Below, one piece after another: positions 12,471-24,154 of a DNA stretch of 64,000 nt. The position numbers were made by a program, and so were the translations under genes. Origin of the DNA: Gossypium raimondii. Taxonomy: Eukaryota > Streptophyta > Magnoliopsida > Malvales > Malvaceae. The notes below the pieces were generated by a model, which was not told the DNA's origin, made no database searches, and saw nothing but the letters and a program-made list of their open reading frames with translations. The DNA lies in the NCBI RefSeq assembly GCF_025698545.1, contig NC_068575.1, positions 55,127,980 through 55,191,979 on the forward strand, in the 5' to 3' direction. Position 1 is the stretch's first letter; the number at the start of each line of letters is the position of its first letter.

Positions 12471-13100
12471 CCTTTTATAAGATAAAATGATGCATTAAAT
12501 ATGAGAAAATGGACAAAGTATCATGTGGATTGTGGATCCATAAACGCCAGTTAAGATCTGTTATAAACATATAATAATATAATAATAGAGTTGAAAGTGA
12601 AACCTGAGAATTCTGGGGCAGGTGCTGTAATGGGGTGGCCATATGAACTACAAATTGACAACCTTCAATTGCTGCTCGAAACTCACTGGGATTGTATATA
12701 TCAGCTTCATACAATCTTAACCTGGTTTCTGCATTTGGGAGGCTTTTAAGAAGCCCTACCTTATAAGCATCTCCTGCAATTCGCACCATACAACTTAGAT
12801 ACCAAGAACAGACAGATGAACAAAAGACAGCAGAGAGAGAAGAAAAAGTAACCCAAATTCCTCGTAGTTGCGTGAACGATGTGTCCCTTTTCCAGGAGCC
12901 TCTTGACAAGTGAAGAACCTAGGTAGCCGGTAGCACCAGTCACGCACACCTTACTCTCCATCCCATGCAGAGCTCTCCGTGGCCTTCTGGGATCTTAAAT
13001 GGATAAGAACAAATATGGGGAAAATGTAATATGTTAATAAGAGGGGAAGATGCCTTGTAGGCTACGGCTGAAGCGATTTAGTCCCCGTTCTATAGAATAA

Positions 13101-13507
13101 ATTGCACCTTACACCCCTAAATTATGACCCTTATTCTAAATTAGTTCCCAAACCACAAAACGTTCTATTACATCTCCAAACTATCAATGTTATATCAATC
13201 AGGTCTTTCAATTATTGAAACAGTTAATTTAACCATTGAATGACACCTAAAATCTTATATGATATATTTTAAAATGAAAATTTTAAAGAAATGTAAAATG
13301 TTGCCGCATAAGTTTTAAAACTAAAATGAAGTAAAACAAAAAGACACATAAGATTTGACATATCTTTTAACAGTTAAATCAATAATTTTAATAAGGAAAA
13401 GACATTATTAATATAACATCGATAATTTGAGGATGTAATTAGAATATTTTAAAATTTAAAAATTAATTTAAAATAAGGATTATAATTTAGAAATAGTTGA
13501 TACAATT
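13101..13507. mobile_element. Foldback/MITE element upstream of the DFR-like gene
   Basis: The left arm (from ATTGCACCTTACACCCCTAA) and the right arm (ending GAAATAGTTGATACAATT) are imperfect reverse complements over about 150-170 bp each, with an AT-rich spacer. No reading frame is present. It lies 140 bp upstream of the start codon at 12961, that is, in the promoter or 5' UTR of the DFR-like gene. Confidence 0.65.
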
Positions 13508-15577
13508 CTCTCTTAAATAGCAAATCACTACCCCACACGCAGACGCATGCACCACTAACACAAAATTCCTGCAACATTGTCTCGTAGCGCACCAAAGTTA
13601 AGAGTTTTTATTAATATTTAATTAATTTTTCCTGCATGTAACTTTTTTAAATCTTCAAATAGAGACATTTTCTTTGAACAAATAAAGAAAAACATTAAAT
13701 TTAACATCTAAATTTATATTCTTACAAATTTTATTTTACAATTAATATCTAATAGGTTTCGTATCGAAATATTATTGTTGTATTAAAGATATCATAACTC
13801 ATTTTTTTGTAACTGAAGCAGTTTTAAACAAATTGTTGGAACCTTTAATTGTTCCATGGTGTGTTCAAACAAGCTTTGAAACTTAATTATCTTCAATTAT
13901 CTCATGAACGGATAAAATTTATGTTAAAATGATTAAACTTCTTTTAGATTGACAAAAAAGTCATAAAACCAACAACGTCCTAAATGTGGGGAAAGCTTGT
14001 TTTCTTGTTGCTATGAATGGTTGGTTCATGTTTTCTTTAGATTATTCTTCAAAGTTTGTTTTTTGATAATTTTATCTTGGTGGACAGTTTTTTAGTGCCT
14101 TTAGCATTTATATTTTTCTTTTTCTTTTTTTGGGTATTAGTGATACGTTTTTAGACTTTTTTTTTTTTTAGAGTTTAATTGATTATAAGTGAGGGTTATT
14201 TTGGGAGATTAATTTGGAACAATTTGGCTTCAATATTGGATTGCAAATATTAGTTGGTGTCAGGGTAATTTTTGCTTCAACCAATAGTTATTCAGATGAA
14301 TTATTGAATAAAATCAATCTCTAAATAAAGCTTCGAGAGTGGGATCGAATTAATAAATATTACGTTGTACCTTGCTTTATTACCATTAAAACATTTATAA
14401 TTCCTATTCAAATATGATATATTTTTAATATTTATAATTTTTATTTATGATTAATATGTACTTGAGGATCAAATAGATAGGACTAAATGTGCGATTATAC
14501 CAGTTAGAAAAATACCATGTGATTATTTCTGTTATTAACAGCGGGTGACTTATGGTTAAGTGTTGAAAATAAGGGGGTAATACTGAGTACCGAGAAACGA
14601 CTGGGCCTTTTATCCATAAAAGGAAAACCCAACACTTCACCAAATAGGCCAACAGCCTGGGCCTTTTACGATCATCTATAACAGTGAAGTTTAGCTTTAT
14701 CTGGACTAATTGAAGAAAAACCCCAAATTTAGGCCATATAGGATTTTTTGTTGGACTTAGAGTTGGCTCCACTGAAGTATTTAAATCAATTTCATTGGTT
14801 AACATTATTTTCCAACAGTTTCAATCTTGTTTTCGCTTAGGGCCTTTTATTTTTAGTTTGGTGCGTTTTAAATTTTTTTTTGTCTCATGTTATATTGCTA
14901 TTATAAAATTTAATCTTATCGTTATCATTATTTTTTTACTAAACACGAATAAACACATCACTTGAATTAGTACTTGATGCAAGTACAATTAAAAACAATT
15001 ATATCTTTAATGTAATACAAATACTGTATTTATAAACAACTAAATTTCACCTTCGAGAGTGTTAGATTACCTAACAAGTAAGGAAATGATTGTGAACAAA
15101 TGTGAGATATCTTCTTAAAGGAAATGATGGGTTTTAGCTCTCCAATCATTATCAAAGGATAATGATTGCAGTAACTTTGATTTTGTGACTTCTTAATGGT
15201 GGCCTATCTTTTCTCTGCTAATTCTCTGAAATACCAATCAATTACACCATTCTATCCAAGGGTTTAGTTTAGAGTTACATTAATTCATTTTTAAATTATA
15301 CATAATATATTTTAATTTATTCATTTTTAGTAGGCTTAATCTTTACAATTTTGCCTCAATTTTTAATGTGTTTTCATTTTAATCACTTAACCGTTAAATC
15401 TCTAATGCCGGTTAACTATATACGCCATATCATATTCTCATTTTCATTTTGGTCACTCAACTTTTAGATTACTTTCATTTTTGTCATCCAAAAAAATATA
15501 TTTTTTAAAGTAATGGTTGGAGTAAAAAAATTAAGAATTAAAGTGAAAAAGCAAGAACAACTAACAGTAAAAAAATC
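13508..15577. other. AT-rich intergenic DNA, nothing recognised
   Basis: Long AT-rich sequence with short frames only. Around 14500-14780 the base composition is more balanced, but no protein family is recognisable in any frame. Phrases such as TTCATTTTGGTCACTCAAC near 15440 are typical of degraded plant MITE or LTR repeats. Confidence 0.4.
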
Positions 15578-16200
15578 CTACCATCTTAATCGGCTTCCTA
15601 AAGAAAGTTTAGAAACTAAATTTTGTTTGCTAAACGGGTCCCAACTATATACATCTTTATACTGTTTTGCCCAACTGATTGATACCTTAATAATTTCCAT
15701 CCAACTCCAAGATGATCCTTGGAAAATAAAAAAGTTTCTATTCTTCCTAAAGCGCCATGCAATCAATCCAAAAATAGTTGACCAAGGCACTTCTATCTGC
15801 AATCACCACTCGTTATTCTCTAGATTTGCCATAACCCAATTTAACAGATTTCCAGAAAAGAATTGATGTCGGCTATTTCTTGGAAAAAAAAAAACTCTAG
15901 ATTTCTTTAGCGTTTGGACAATCCCCTAGGACATGTAGAATACCTTCTGTTTCGTGATGGCAGACTGGGCTTGCCATATTTTGACCAAGACTTCTTCGTA
16001 CACGTTCAAGGTTAGTGAATAAACGTTGTTTATAAACGAGCCAAAGAAAAAATCGAACACGACGCGGTCCTTGATACTTCCAAACGCCTTTCTACCCAAT
16101 GTCTCGTGTGTTCCACGTAGTTTCTTTGATCATTTGATGTGCACTTTTAACCGAAAATCTCCCATTTTGAGTATATGACATTCTATTATAAAGGTCTTAT
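15578..16200 (-). pseudogene. LINE fragment: zf-RVT and start of RNase H region
   Basis: On the minus strand, 16160-15900 translates to WKYQGPRRVRFFLWLVYKQR followed by NLERVRRSLGQ and VCHHETEGILHVLGDCPNA. This is the zinc-binding zf-RVT region at the 3' side of plant LINE reverse transcriptases. It continues through PWSTIFGLIAWRFRKNRNF, the linker towards RNase H. Stops and frame changes break it, and the reverse transcriptase core is absent. The copia element begins right after its upstream side, so the LINE remnant may have been interrupted by that insertion. Confidence 0.75.
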
Positions 16201-16217
16201 GAGGTAGAATATAAAAC

Positions 16218-16549
16218 TGTTAGAGTTATGTGACCCAAATTCCAAGAGATTACTTGTAAGTCAAGTTAAACAAAATATATCTTCTTTCTAGAAGATTTAG
16301 TATTTATGAGTATAATATATTTAGCATTTATTAGCATAATATATTTGACTTTAATTAGAATTAGGTTTTTTCAACCTATAAATAGATGTAATCAAAACTC
16401 CTCTTGTAATCATTTGAATTTGACATAGTGAATTTTATTCTCCTCTGCCCGTGGTTTTTTTTCCGAAAGGGTTTCCACGTAAAAATCTGTGTGCTCTTTA
16501 TTTCTCTTTTCTTAGCGATATATTATCATTATCAACGTTTTATTTCTAC
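16218..16549 (+). repeat. Left LTR of the copia element
   Basis: About 330 bp, collinear with 20232-20564. It opens TGTTAGAG and contains the shared block TTCTTTCTAGAAGATTTAGT and a TATAAATAGATG promoter-like motif. Most differences between the two LTRs are transitions, as expected for old methylated repeats. Confidence 0.9.
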
Positions 16550-19500
16550 GAACACTTAACAGTGTTTAAAGAAATTCTCTCAAACTTGGAGGCTATGGAG
16601 GTTCAGTATGATAAGGAAGATTTAGGGTTGATTCTACTTTGTTCATTGCCCCCGTCTTATTCAACCTTTAGAGACACGATTTTATATAGCCGCGAGTCTC
16701 TCACAATTGATGAGGTTTATGATTATTTGACCTCGTATGATAAGATGAAACATCTTGTGATTAAACCCGACTCTAAGGGAGAGAGTCTCATTGTTCGTGG
16801 GAGATAAGAACACAATGCTAATGATGATCATAGAAGGACACAGGAACAGAATCCTCGCGGTAAATCTAATGGTAAATCGTAGTCTTCAAACAGAGGTAAA
16901 ACTTGTAACTCCTGAAAGAAGAAAGGACACATTAAATCTGAGTGCTATAAGCTACAGAAGAAGATCAAAAGGGAGGCTGCGAATCAAAAGGGAAAACAAC
17001 TATAAAATTTTAGTGAAGCTAATGTTGGTGAAGACTACAACGATGGTGAACTTTTATTCGCTTTTGTCAATAATTTTAAAGTGAGCGATGAGTGGATCCT
17101 TAATTCGGGTTGCACCTTCCACAAGAGTCCCAATCGGGATTGGTTTACAACTTACGAAATAGTGTCTGAAGGTGTTGTTTTGATGGGAAATAATGCTTCA
17201 TTTAAAATTGCAGGTGTTGGAACGATTAAAGTTAAGATGTTTGACGGAGTTGTCATAACACTTAGTGACGTGCGACATGTTCCAGAATTGAAGATAAATT
17301 TAATTTCGTTGAGTACTCTTGATTCAAAAGGGTAAAAAGATACAGCTGAAAGTGAGGTTTTGAAGATTTCCAAAGGTTCCCTCGTTGTGATGAAAGGGCA
17401 GAGAAACACTACCAAGTTATATGTTTTGCAGGGTTCTACTGTTACTAGTGATGCAGCTGTCGCTTCTTCTTCCTTGTCAAATGATAATATTACTAAGCTT
17501 TGGCATATACTCCTAGGGCATATAAGTAAGAATGGCATGACAGAATTGAGCAAAAGAGGACTTCTTGATGTGCAAGGAATTTGCAAACTAAAGTTTTGTG
17601 AGCACTGCGTTTTTGGGAAGCAAAAGAGAGTTCGATTCACTAGAGGAATTCATAACATGAAAGGAACATTGGAGTATATTCATTCTGATCTGTGGGGGCC
17701 ATCCAGAGTGCATTCGAGAGGTGGAACTAATTATATGCTAACTTTTATTGATGATTTTTCCAGAAAAGTTTGGGTGTTCTTTCTAAAGCAGAAAAGCGAT
17801 GTGTTTTTCGCATTTAAGTTTTGGAAAACTATGATTGAAAAACAAAAAACAAAACAAATAAAATACCTCCGCACAGACAATGGCTTAGAGTTCTGTTCTG
17901 ATGAGTTTAATAAACTGTGCAAGTCAGAAGGGATCGTGAGACACTTAACAGTTCGTCATACTCCATAGCAAAACGGCATTGCAAAACGAATGAACAGAAC
18001 GATCATGGAGAAGGTTCGATGTATGTTGTCAAATGCCAACTTACCAAAGTCGTTTTGGGCCGAAGCAGCCTCTGTTGTATATTTTTTGATCAATCAATCT
18101 CCATCCATTGCCATTGAGAAAAAGACTCCACAAGAAGTATAGTCTGGTAATCTGTCTGACTATTCTAATTTAAAGATCTTTGGATGTCTTGTGTATGCTC
18201 ATGTTGATAATAGAAAATTAGAATCGAGATCCATTAAATGTGTTTTTCTTGGTTATAAAGCTGGTGTAAAAGGGTATAAGTTATGGTGTCCTGAAAATAA
18301 AAAAGTTGTGATTAACAAAGATGTTGTTTTTGATGAAACTGCTATGCTACCTAATTTATTTCTTAAAAACTCTTCCAACAAAGAAAATCAAAAGTAGGTG
18401 GAGCATCAGATTAATCTAGAATCTACAACAAAATCGACTCCTCAAGCTAGTACAAAAATTTAGAATAGAGTTATTTTTTTACCACAATACTCGATCGCCA
18501 AAAATAGAACTAGAAGAGAAATTAAACCTCCAAAGAAATATGCCGAGGCTGATCTACTTGCTTATACTTTAAATGTGACTGAAGATATAGATGCAAACCA
18601 AGAGTCATCTAATTATTTTGAGGCGATTAGCTGTGAAGACTCAGAAAAGTAGATGTTTGCTATGCAAGAGGATATGGAATCACTCCACAAAAACAGAACA
18701 TAGAATCTTATGAAACTTCTTAAAGGTAAAAAGGTTGGTCGTTGTAAATGGGTGTTTAAAAAAAAAGAAGGGAATCTAGGAGTTAAAGAACTCAGATATA
18801 AAGCAAGGTTTGTTGCAAAGGGTTACAGTCAAATTCCAAAAGTGGAATTCACAGATGTGTTCTCCCTAATTGTGAAGCATAGTTCGATTCGAGCTTTGCT
18901 TAGTATTGTGGCCATGCATGATTTTGAGCTTGAGCAGTTAGATGTAAAAACTGTATTTTTGCATAGAGAACTTGAGGAGGATATTTACATGCAACAACTA
19001 GAGGGTTTTACAGTCTCAGGAAAAAAAGACTACTTTTACATGCTGAAAAGTTCGTTTACGTTTTGAAACAGTCACCAAGACAGTGTTACAAGAGGTTTGA
19101 TTCCTTTATAACTTCTCATGATTTCAAAAGAACTAGTTTTGACAGTTGTGTTTACTTTAAGAAAAATAGTGGTGATTCTTTTGTGTATCTACTTTTTGTT
19201 GATGACATGTTGATAGTAATAAAAGATAAATGAGAGATACGAAAGGTTAAAGCCCAACTAAGTGAAGAATTTGAGATGAAAGATTTGGGACCAACAAAGA
19301 ATATACTTGGTATGGAGATTCTTAGAGATAAAAAAACAAGTAAATTGTACCTAAGTCAAAAGGGGTGCATTGGGAAAGTTCTTTGCAGGTTTAATATGTA
19401 GAGTGATAAGCCTATTAGTACTCTTTTAGCAGCCTATTTTAGACTTTCATCGGTTTTGTCTCCATAATCAGATGATGAGGTTGAGTACATGTCACATGTT

Positions 19501-20231
19501 CCATACTCTAGTGCAGCGGGATCTCTCATGTATACTATAGTTTGTTCACATCCAGATTTATCATATGCTGTCAGTGCAGTTAGCAAATACATGATGAATC
19601 CCAGTAAAGAAAATTGGAAAGCAGTTTTGTAGATTTTAAGATACTTACGAGGTACTACTAATGTTTGCTTACAGTTTGGAAGAACTAGAGATAGAGTTAT
19701 TGGGTATGTTGATGCTGATTTTGCTGGAGACCTTGATAGAAGAATATCTTTCACAGGTTATGTCTTTACAATCGGAGGTTGTGCAATAAGTTGGAAAGCC
19801 ACTTTGCAAACTACAGTTGCTTTGTCTACTATTGAAGCTGAGTACATGGCGATTACTGAGGCTTGTAAAGAAGCTATTTGGTTGAAGGGACTCTTTAATG
19901 AACTCAATGAAGACCTTCAAATCAGTACAGTATTTTGTGACAGCCAGAGTGTCATCTTCTTTACAAAAGATCAAATGTTTTATGAGAGAACAAAACACAT
20001 TAATGTTCGGTATCATTTTGTTCGTGATATTATTGCTCGTGGTGATATTGTTGTAAGCAAAATTAGTACTCATGAAAATCCTACAGATATGATGACTAAG
20101 TCACTTCCTATAACCAAGTTTGAGCATTACTTAGACTTGGTTAGTGTTCATTGTTGAAGTTAAACCCTTAAGGGGTTTTATGGAAGAGGTGAAAAACTTG
20201 TTTCGTTGAGAATTCGTGTCAAGGTGGAGAT

Positions 20232-20564
20232 TATTAGAGTTGTGTGACCCAAATTCTAAGAGATTGCTTGCAAGTCAAGTTAAACAAAATGTATCTTCTT
20301 TCTAGAAGATTTAGTATGTATGAGTATAATATATTTAGCATTTATTAGCATAATATATTTGACTTTGATTAGAATTAGGTTTTTTCAACCTATAAATAGA
20401 TGTAATCGAAACTCCTCTTGTAATAATTTGAATTTGACATGGTGAATTTTCTTCTCCTCTACCTATGATTTTTTCCCCGAAAGGGTTTCCACGTGAAAAT
20501 CTGTGTGTTCTTTATTTCTCTTTTCTTTGCGATATATTGTCATAACCGACGTTCTATTTTTGCA
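20232..20564 (+). repeat. Right LTR of the copia element
   Basis: Direct repeat of the left LTR, with about 28 differences over roughly 330 bp by hand count. It follows a polypurine tract. Its end is placed at TGCA just before AAAAT, because the left LTR diverges at the corresponding place. Confidence 0.88.
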
Positions 20565-21808
20565 AAAATCATAATTTTATGATTCAAATCTCCACATTTT
20601 CTAATAGAGAATATGTCTCAAAGTTTTCAAAAATCTATTTTTTCGAATAGATGGTAATTACTCATTGCTATGGTATATTTAAATTAATAAAAATAATATT
20701 AAAAAAATAAATAAAATTTGACTTATACGCACTCGTTAAGCTGAGTTTAGCATTGAATATAGAGAGAGAGAGAGAGTTAAATTTCGGAAAGAAGGAATAC
20801 TGCCAAAATGCAAAACAAAAAAGGTCTTATGAGCTCGTCTTTTTCTGGACCATATATTGGAAAGAAAACCATTGGATTGCATATTATGGTTGGAGCTAGT
20901 AGAATGGGCAGGTTAGGTGATTGGTCACAATCTATTCTAACTTTAAACCCAAAAGGAAAGGAAAAGATAAACTCATTAGATGCTGAACCCCTCAACAACG
21001 TGTCACTAGTTGTCCACTGTTTTATTTAGGTAGGTTAATTATTATAACGGTAAAAGTAAATATAGTAAAATAGACTAAAATCAATAGTGAGATATGTGTT
21101 TATTAATTTATATGTATGTATTTTTAAATAATATGGATAATGCGAATGCCAAACAAGAAAGATGGATAATAGTAACTACCATCTAATTCTACTTAATTGC
21201 GTATGAATGACTCCTCGATTCCTGTTTGGGTCTCTTTGTTATATAAATTGACAGCCATAATATATGAGAAAACCATATTTTTTGCTAGAATACATTAACC
21301 CCTCTAAATATACAATATAGCAATATAGCTTATGAGGGTTAACCTTTAGTGTAGGGTCGGTTTTGTAGTCGTCCAGCGTTCAAGGTTAGAAGAGGCTCAA
21401 AAAAAATATTTTTCCTGTTTTTCATGTGGGAAAACTTTTTTTAACTAAAATTAATTAATTAAATGTTTAAAGTTTTCAAATTTTCACAGTAAGTACTTTA
21501 TCTCCTAAGGTCTCAAAACTTTTTTAATTTTTATTGTATTATATTTTATAATTTTTTTAAATAAATTTAATTTATTATTTTGCCTAACCCGCAAAAACTG
21601 ACCGGCCTGCTTTAGTGAAAATGAAAATCGTGGGTATTTTGAAGGGAATAAAATAGCTTTGAATTCAGACCACATAATGTTGGAGTCAGGACGAGGAAAT
21701 TGAAACCTTTGTCTTTCCATTGTATATTTGTTTGGACTTTTGCCAACCCCTAAAAAATAATATCTCAACAAAATCTTAAATTATCAAAACTGATGGTATT
21801 TGTTAAAT
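20565..21808. other. Intergenic, no gene recognised
   Basis: AT-rich DNA with a short GA microsatellite at about 20760-20776. A 73-codon frame at 20808-21029 has no recognisable domain and is overlapped by an equally long frame on the other strand. I do not support it as a gene. Confidence 0.4.
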
Positions 21809-22403
21809 GGGTAAACTATTAAATTAGTCATTTTATTTGTCTTAGGTTATATTTTAGTTATTTATGTTTAAAATATTACGTTTTACTTACTTATGTTATT
21901 GTGTTATAACATTTTAGTCACCGAGTGTTAATTGCTGTTAAAGGTGTAATGGTAAGCTGACGTGGCACGTTAAATCATCATTTTAAACGAAAATTTTAGG
22001 TTAAATTATACAATTGATCCTTATATTTTTTTTTTGTTTTGAGTAATTTAATTTTTTCTTTTACGTAGATGGAGAAGGGAAGAAAATAAAGGGAGAAGCA
22101 AAAGAGAATAGAAAATAAAGGGAAAAAAAAAGAAAGTTAAAAAAACATAAAAGAAAAAAATTAAATTAATCAAAATAAAAAAAATATAGGGATCAATTGT
22201 ATGATTTAACCTAAAATTTTTGTTTGATATGATGATTTGATGTGCCACTTTAGCTTACTGTTACACTGTTAACGACAATTAATGGCTTAGTGACTAAAAT
22301 GTTACAACACGATAAGGTAAGTGACTAAATCGTAACATTTCAAACATAAATGACTAAAATGTAACCTGAGACAAACAAAAGTAGCTATTTCAGTAGTTTA
22401 CCC
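21809..22403. mobile_element. Foldback/MITE element with ~230-bp inverted arms
   Basis: It begins GGGTAAACTATTAAATTAGTCA and ends TAGTTTACCC. The left arm (21809-22035) and right arm (22170-22403) are imperfect reverse complements over their length, both containing the TTAGTCACTNAG/GTGACTAAAATGTTACAA phrases. The centre is A/G-rich. There is no coding capacity. Long inverted arms resemble Mutator-type MITEs, but I could not find a clear 9-bp target duplication. A partial relative lies in intron 2 of the DFR-like gene. Confidence 0.8.
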
Positions 22404-24150
22404 CAGGTATAAATTTCAAAAATATTAATTTTTATAAATGGATATAAAGAAATTACTCGACTTTAAAAAAAACAAGAAAATGACTGCTTGGGTAAGCAAG
22501 CATTGCCCGGCATTGCATTTGCACATATGCCATTGTTTGTAGACTTCTCGTTGCTTACAAAGTGACTGGGCTTGTCTCCAATCCATTCGAGCAGCAGATA
22601 CCACAAATGAAATCGATGTTGACACTTCAGTCGTCCAGAAGAGACAATTATTGATAATGTTTTGTGTACGAAATTTTTTAGGTTGCCAGTGGCAGACGGT
22701 AATGTTGGATTGGATGAAACGGAAGTAGAATCAAAGGAAAATATCCCGCTTTTGATTACATCGCAATAAAAAGACATGAAGCTACTTAATTGAGGTCATA
22801 AATGTTATACTCATCTATTCTAGAAGAAATTGATACTGAAATTTTACCCTGCAATGTCCTTTTCACCATGTCTCCTTTCTTTAGATTGGTATACGCCCAG
22901 TATGTTGCCAAAGATGATGTATTCACAAAAACTATAATCAGCATATTACAAACACTAATAATTAAAATATATTCGGAGTTAAATTAAAAATCTTTTAGAG
23001 AGAACCCAAACATAATGATTAAATTTTCGTGTCCGTTTTACTATCTATGTTTAGAATTTGTGGCTGTTTTACCATTTACACTCAACACTTATTGGTGATA
23101 AGCTTTATTTTTAAAATATTATTCATGTCCACCGTCCATGAAAACTAATTTTTTGAGGGTTACAGTTATCTTCCTAACAATATCGTCTCCAAGCTTTGAT
23201 TCTTTTTATCCGAAGAGAGCAACGTGAAAGTACTTCAAGTTAAAAAGGGGAAGTGAATACTCATAGGTTTATATGGAAAGTGTAGTGAAGAATTTGACAA
23301 TGGATGAATCCGATGAGAAGCCTGAGGTTGGGCTAATGGTTATGCCTGGCTTTTGGATTGGTGGCAGTGTCATCGAGAGCCGAGTTTATCTTTCCGGAAT
23401 GAAGGTTAACGAGTAAATTACCAGCACTATGCAAATCTATCTAGAGTTTAATGAGTAATACACGTACGGACTAATATAGTGTGCTGTTTGTCTATGTGGT
23501 TTGTTGTTATTGCTGTAGTAATTGTATCACGACATGGGAGCTCACTGTTTGTTGACAAAGTTCCTTTGTCTTTGTGTGCTTCAGCTGTTCTTCTGGGTTT
23601 GATTGCCTGCTGCAAGAATGCAGCAGACAGTCTATGCTTTTGCATTGGGACCTTAGATTACTGAAGAGCAGATGTAAGAAAGAGTTTATGGCTATCAAAA
23701 CGTTGTTGTTCATCTCAAAAACGGTGTTTGATCATCAATGTTTCCGGTTTTTTATCAGAAGTCTAGTGCAAATCATAGTTTTAGTTTATTATTTGATGTT
23801 AGGAAAATTTTAGGTTTAGAAAAAATGTGTTTGAACAGTGTGATGAAAAAAAAAGTTATTTTGGTGTTTTGGGCATGTAGATAAAAAGTTGGGTAAGAAA
23901 TTAAAATCTCAAAAGTATATGTTTAAAATAATTAAAATCTAAAAATTCAAAAAACCAACGTAAGTGAAGGTATTTTTAAAAAAAAGTATTTATAATTTTT
24001 TAATCCTTTGATAAATGAGAAACTTTATACTTTTATGCCTTGTAAAATTTATTATTTAATTTAATTTCTTTTAAAAATAATTTAACTTTAATACCTCAAA
24101 AATTTATAATTTTATGTCCCTTCTACTAAAATTTCTGAGTTCGTTAATAT
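22404..24150. other. Intergenic, short unassigned frames
   Basis: Nothing here is assignable. A 104-codon minus frame at 22463-22777 and overlapping short frames on both strands at 23448-23813 have no recognisable domain. A small plus frame at 23273-23413 is listed separately. The SINE-like phrase of 3388-3530 seems to recur near 23160-23225. Confidence 0.4.
23273..23413 (+). CDS. Small uncharacterised reading frame (46 aa)
   Basis: The frame starts MESVVKNLTM and ends SRVYLSGMKVNE before a TAA. The amino-acid mix (acidic middle DESDEKPE, then a hydrophobic GLMVMPGFWIGG) looks more protein-like than the neighbouring AT-rich DNA, but no family is recognised and no splice partners are evident. 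It could be an exon remnant of a lost gene or chance. Very low confidence. Confidence 0.15.
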
Positions 24151-24154
24151 AAAA

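Larger units (their letters stand above)
9252..12961 (-). pseudogene. DFR/anthocyanidin reductase-like NADPH reductase, frameshifted
   Basis: Five exons read on the minus strand: 12961-12853, 12773-12604, 10054-9842, 9760-9401 and 9318-9252, all with GT/AG borders. The protein belongs to the extended short-chain dehydrogenase family (dihydroflavonol reductase, anthocyanidin reductase, vestitone reductase). It opens with [19 protein letters not shown], the NADPH Rossmann motif, and has TAS in exon 3 and YASSK (the catalytic Tyr-x3-Lys) at the start of exon 4. In exon 4 the frame breaks near 9628: the sequence runs SVN, then is off frame until SQVTNNKAVYNTLRFLEELL resumes. The spliced exons sum to 919 nt, one over a multiple of three. 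Compared with remembered relatives, about 8 nt (three residues) are missing. Everything else is well kept, so this is a recent pseudogene or a sequencing or assembly error. Substrate cannot be inferred. Confidence 0.8.
16218..20564 (+). mobile_element. Ty1/copia LTR retrotransposon, decayed
   Basis: Two direct LTRs (16218 to about 16549, and 20232-20564) enclose recognisable copia parts in the usual order: gag remnant (about 16570-16960), protease and integrase (about 17080-18400), reverse transcriptase (about 18650-19330) and RNase H (about 19640-20155). Copia-type features include the integrase zinc-finger and DDE-region look, and the RNase H phrase [18 protein letters not shown] polypurine tract (AAGGTGGAGA) precedes the right LTR. 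Flanks AAAAC (left) and AAAAT (right) may be the worn 5-bp target duplication. The element is broken: the front of the internal region is shortened and there are roughly ten interruptions. LTRs differ at about 8% of sites by hand count, which at usual plant rates means several million years. Confidence 0.9.

Noticed and set aside
17152-17640. 162-codon minus frame
   Set aside because: It is the antisense of the copia element's plus-strand coding part.
22463-22777. 104-codon minus frame
   Set aside because: No domain, an overlapping frame in another phase, and no splice partners. A chance frame is more likely.
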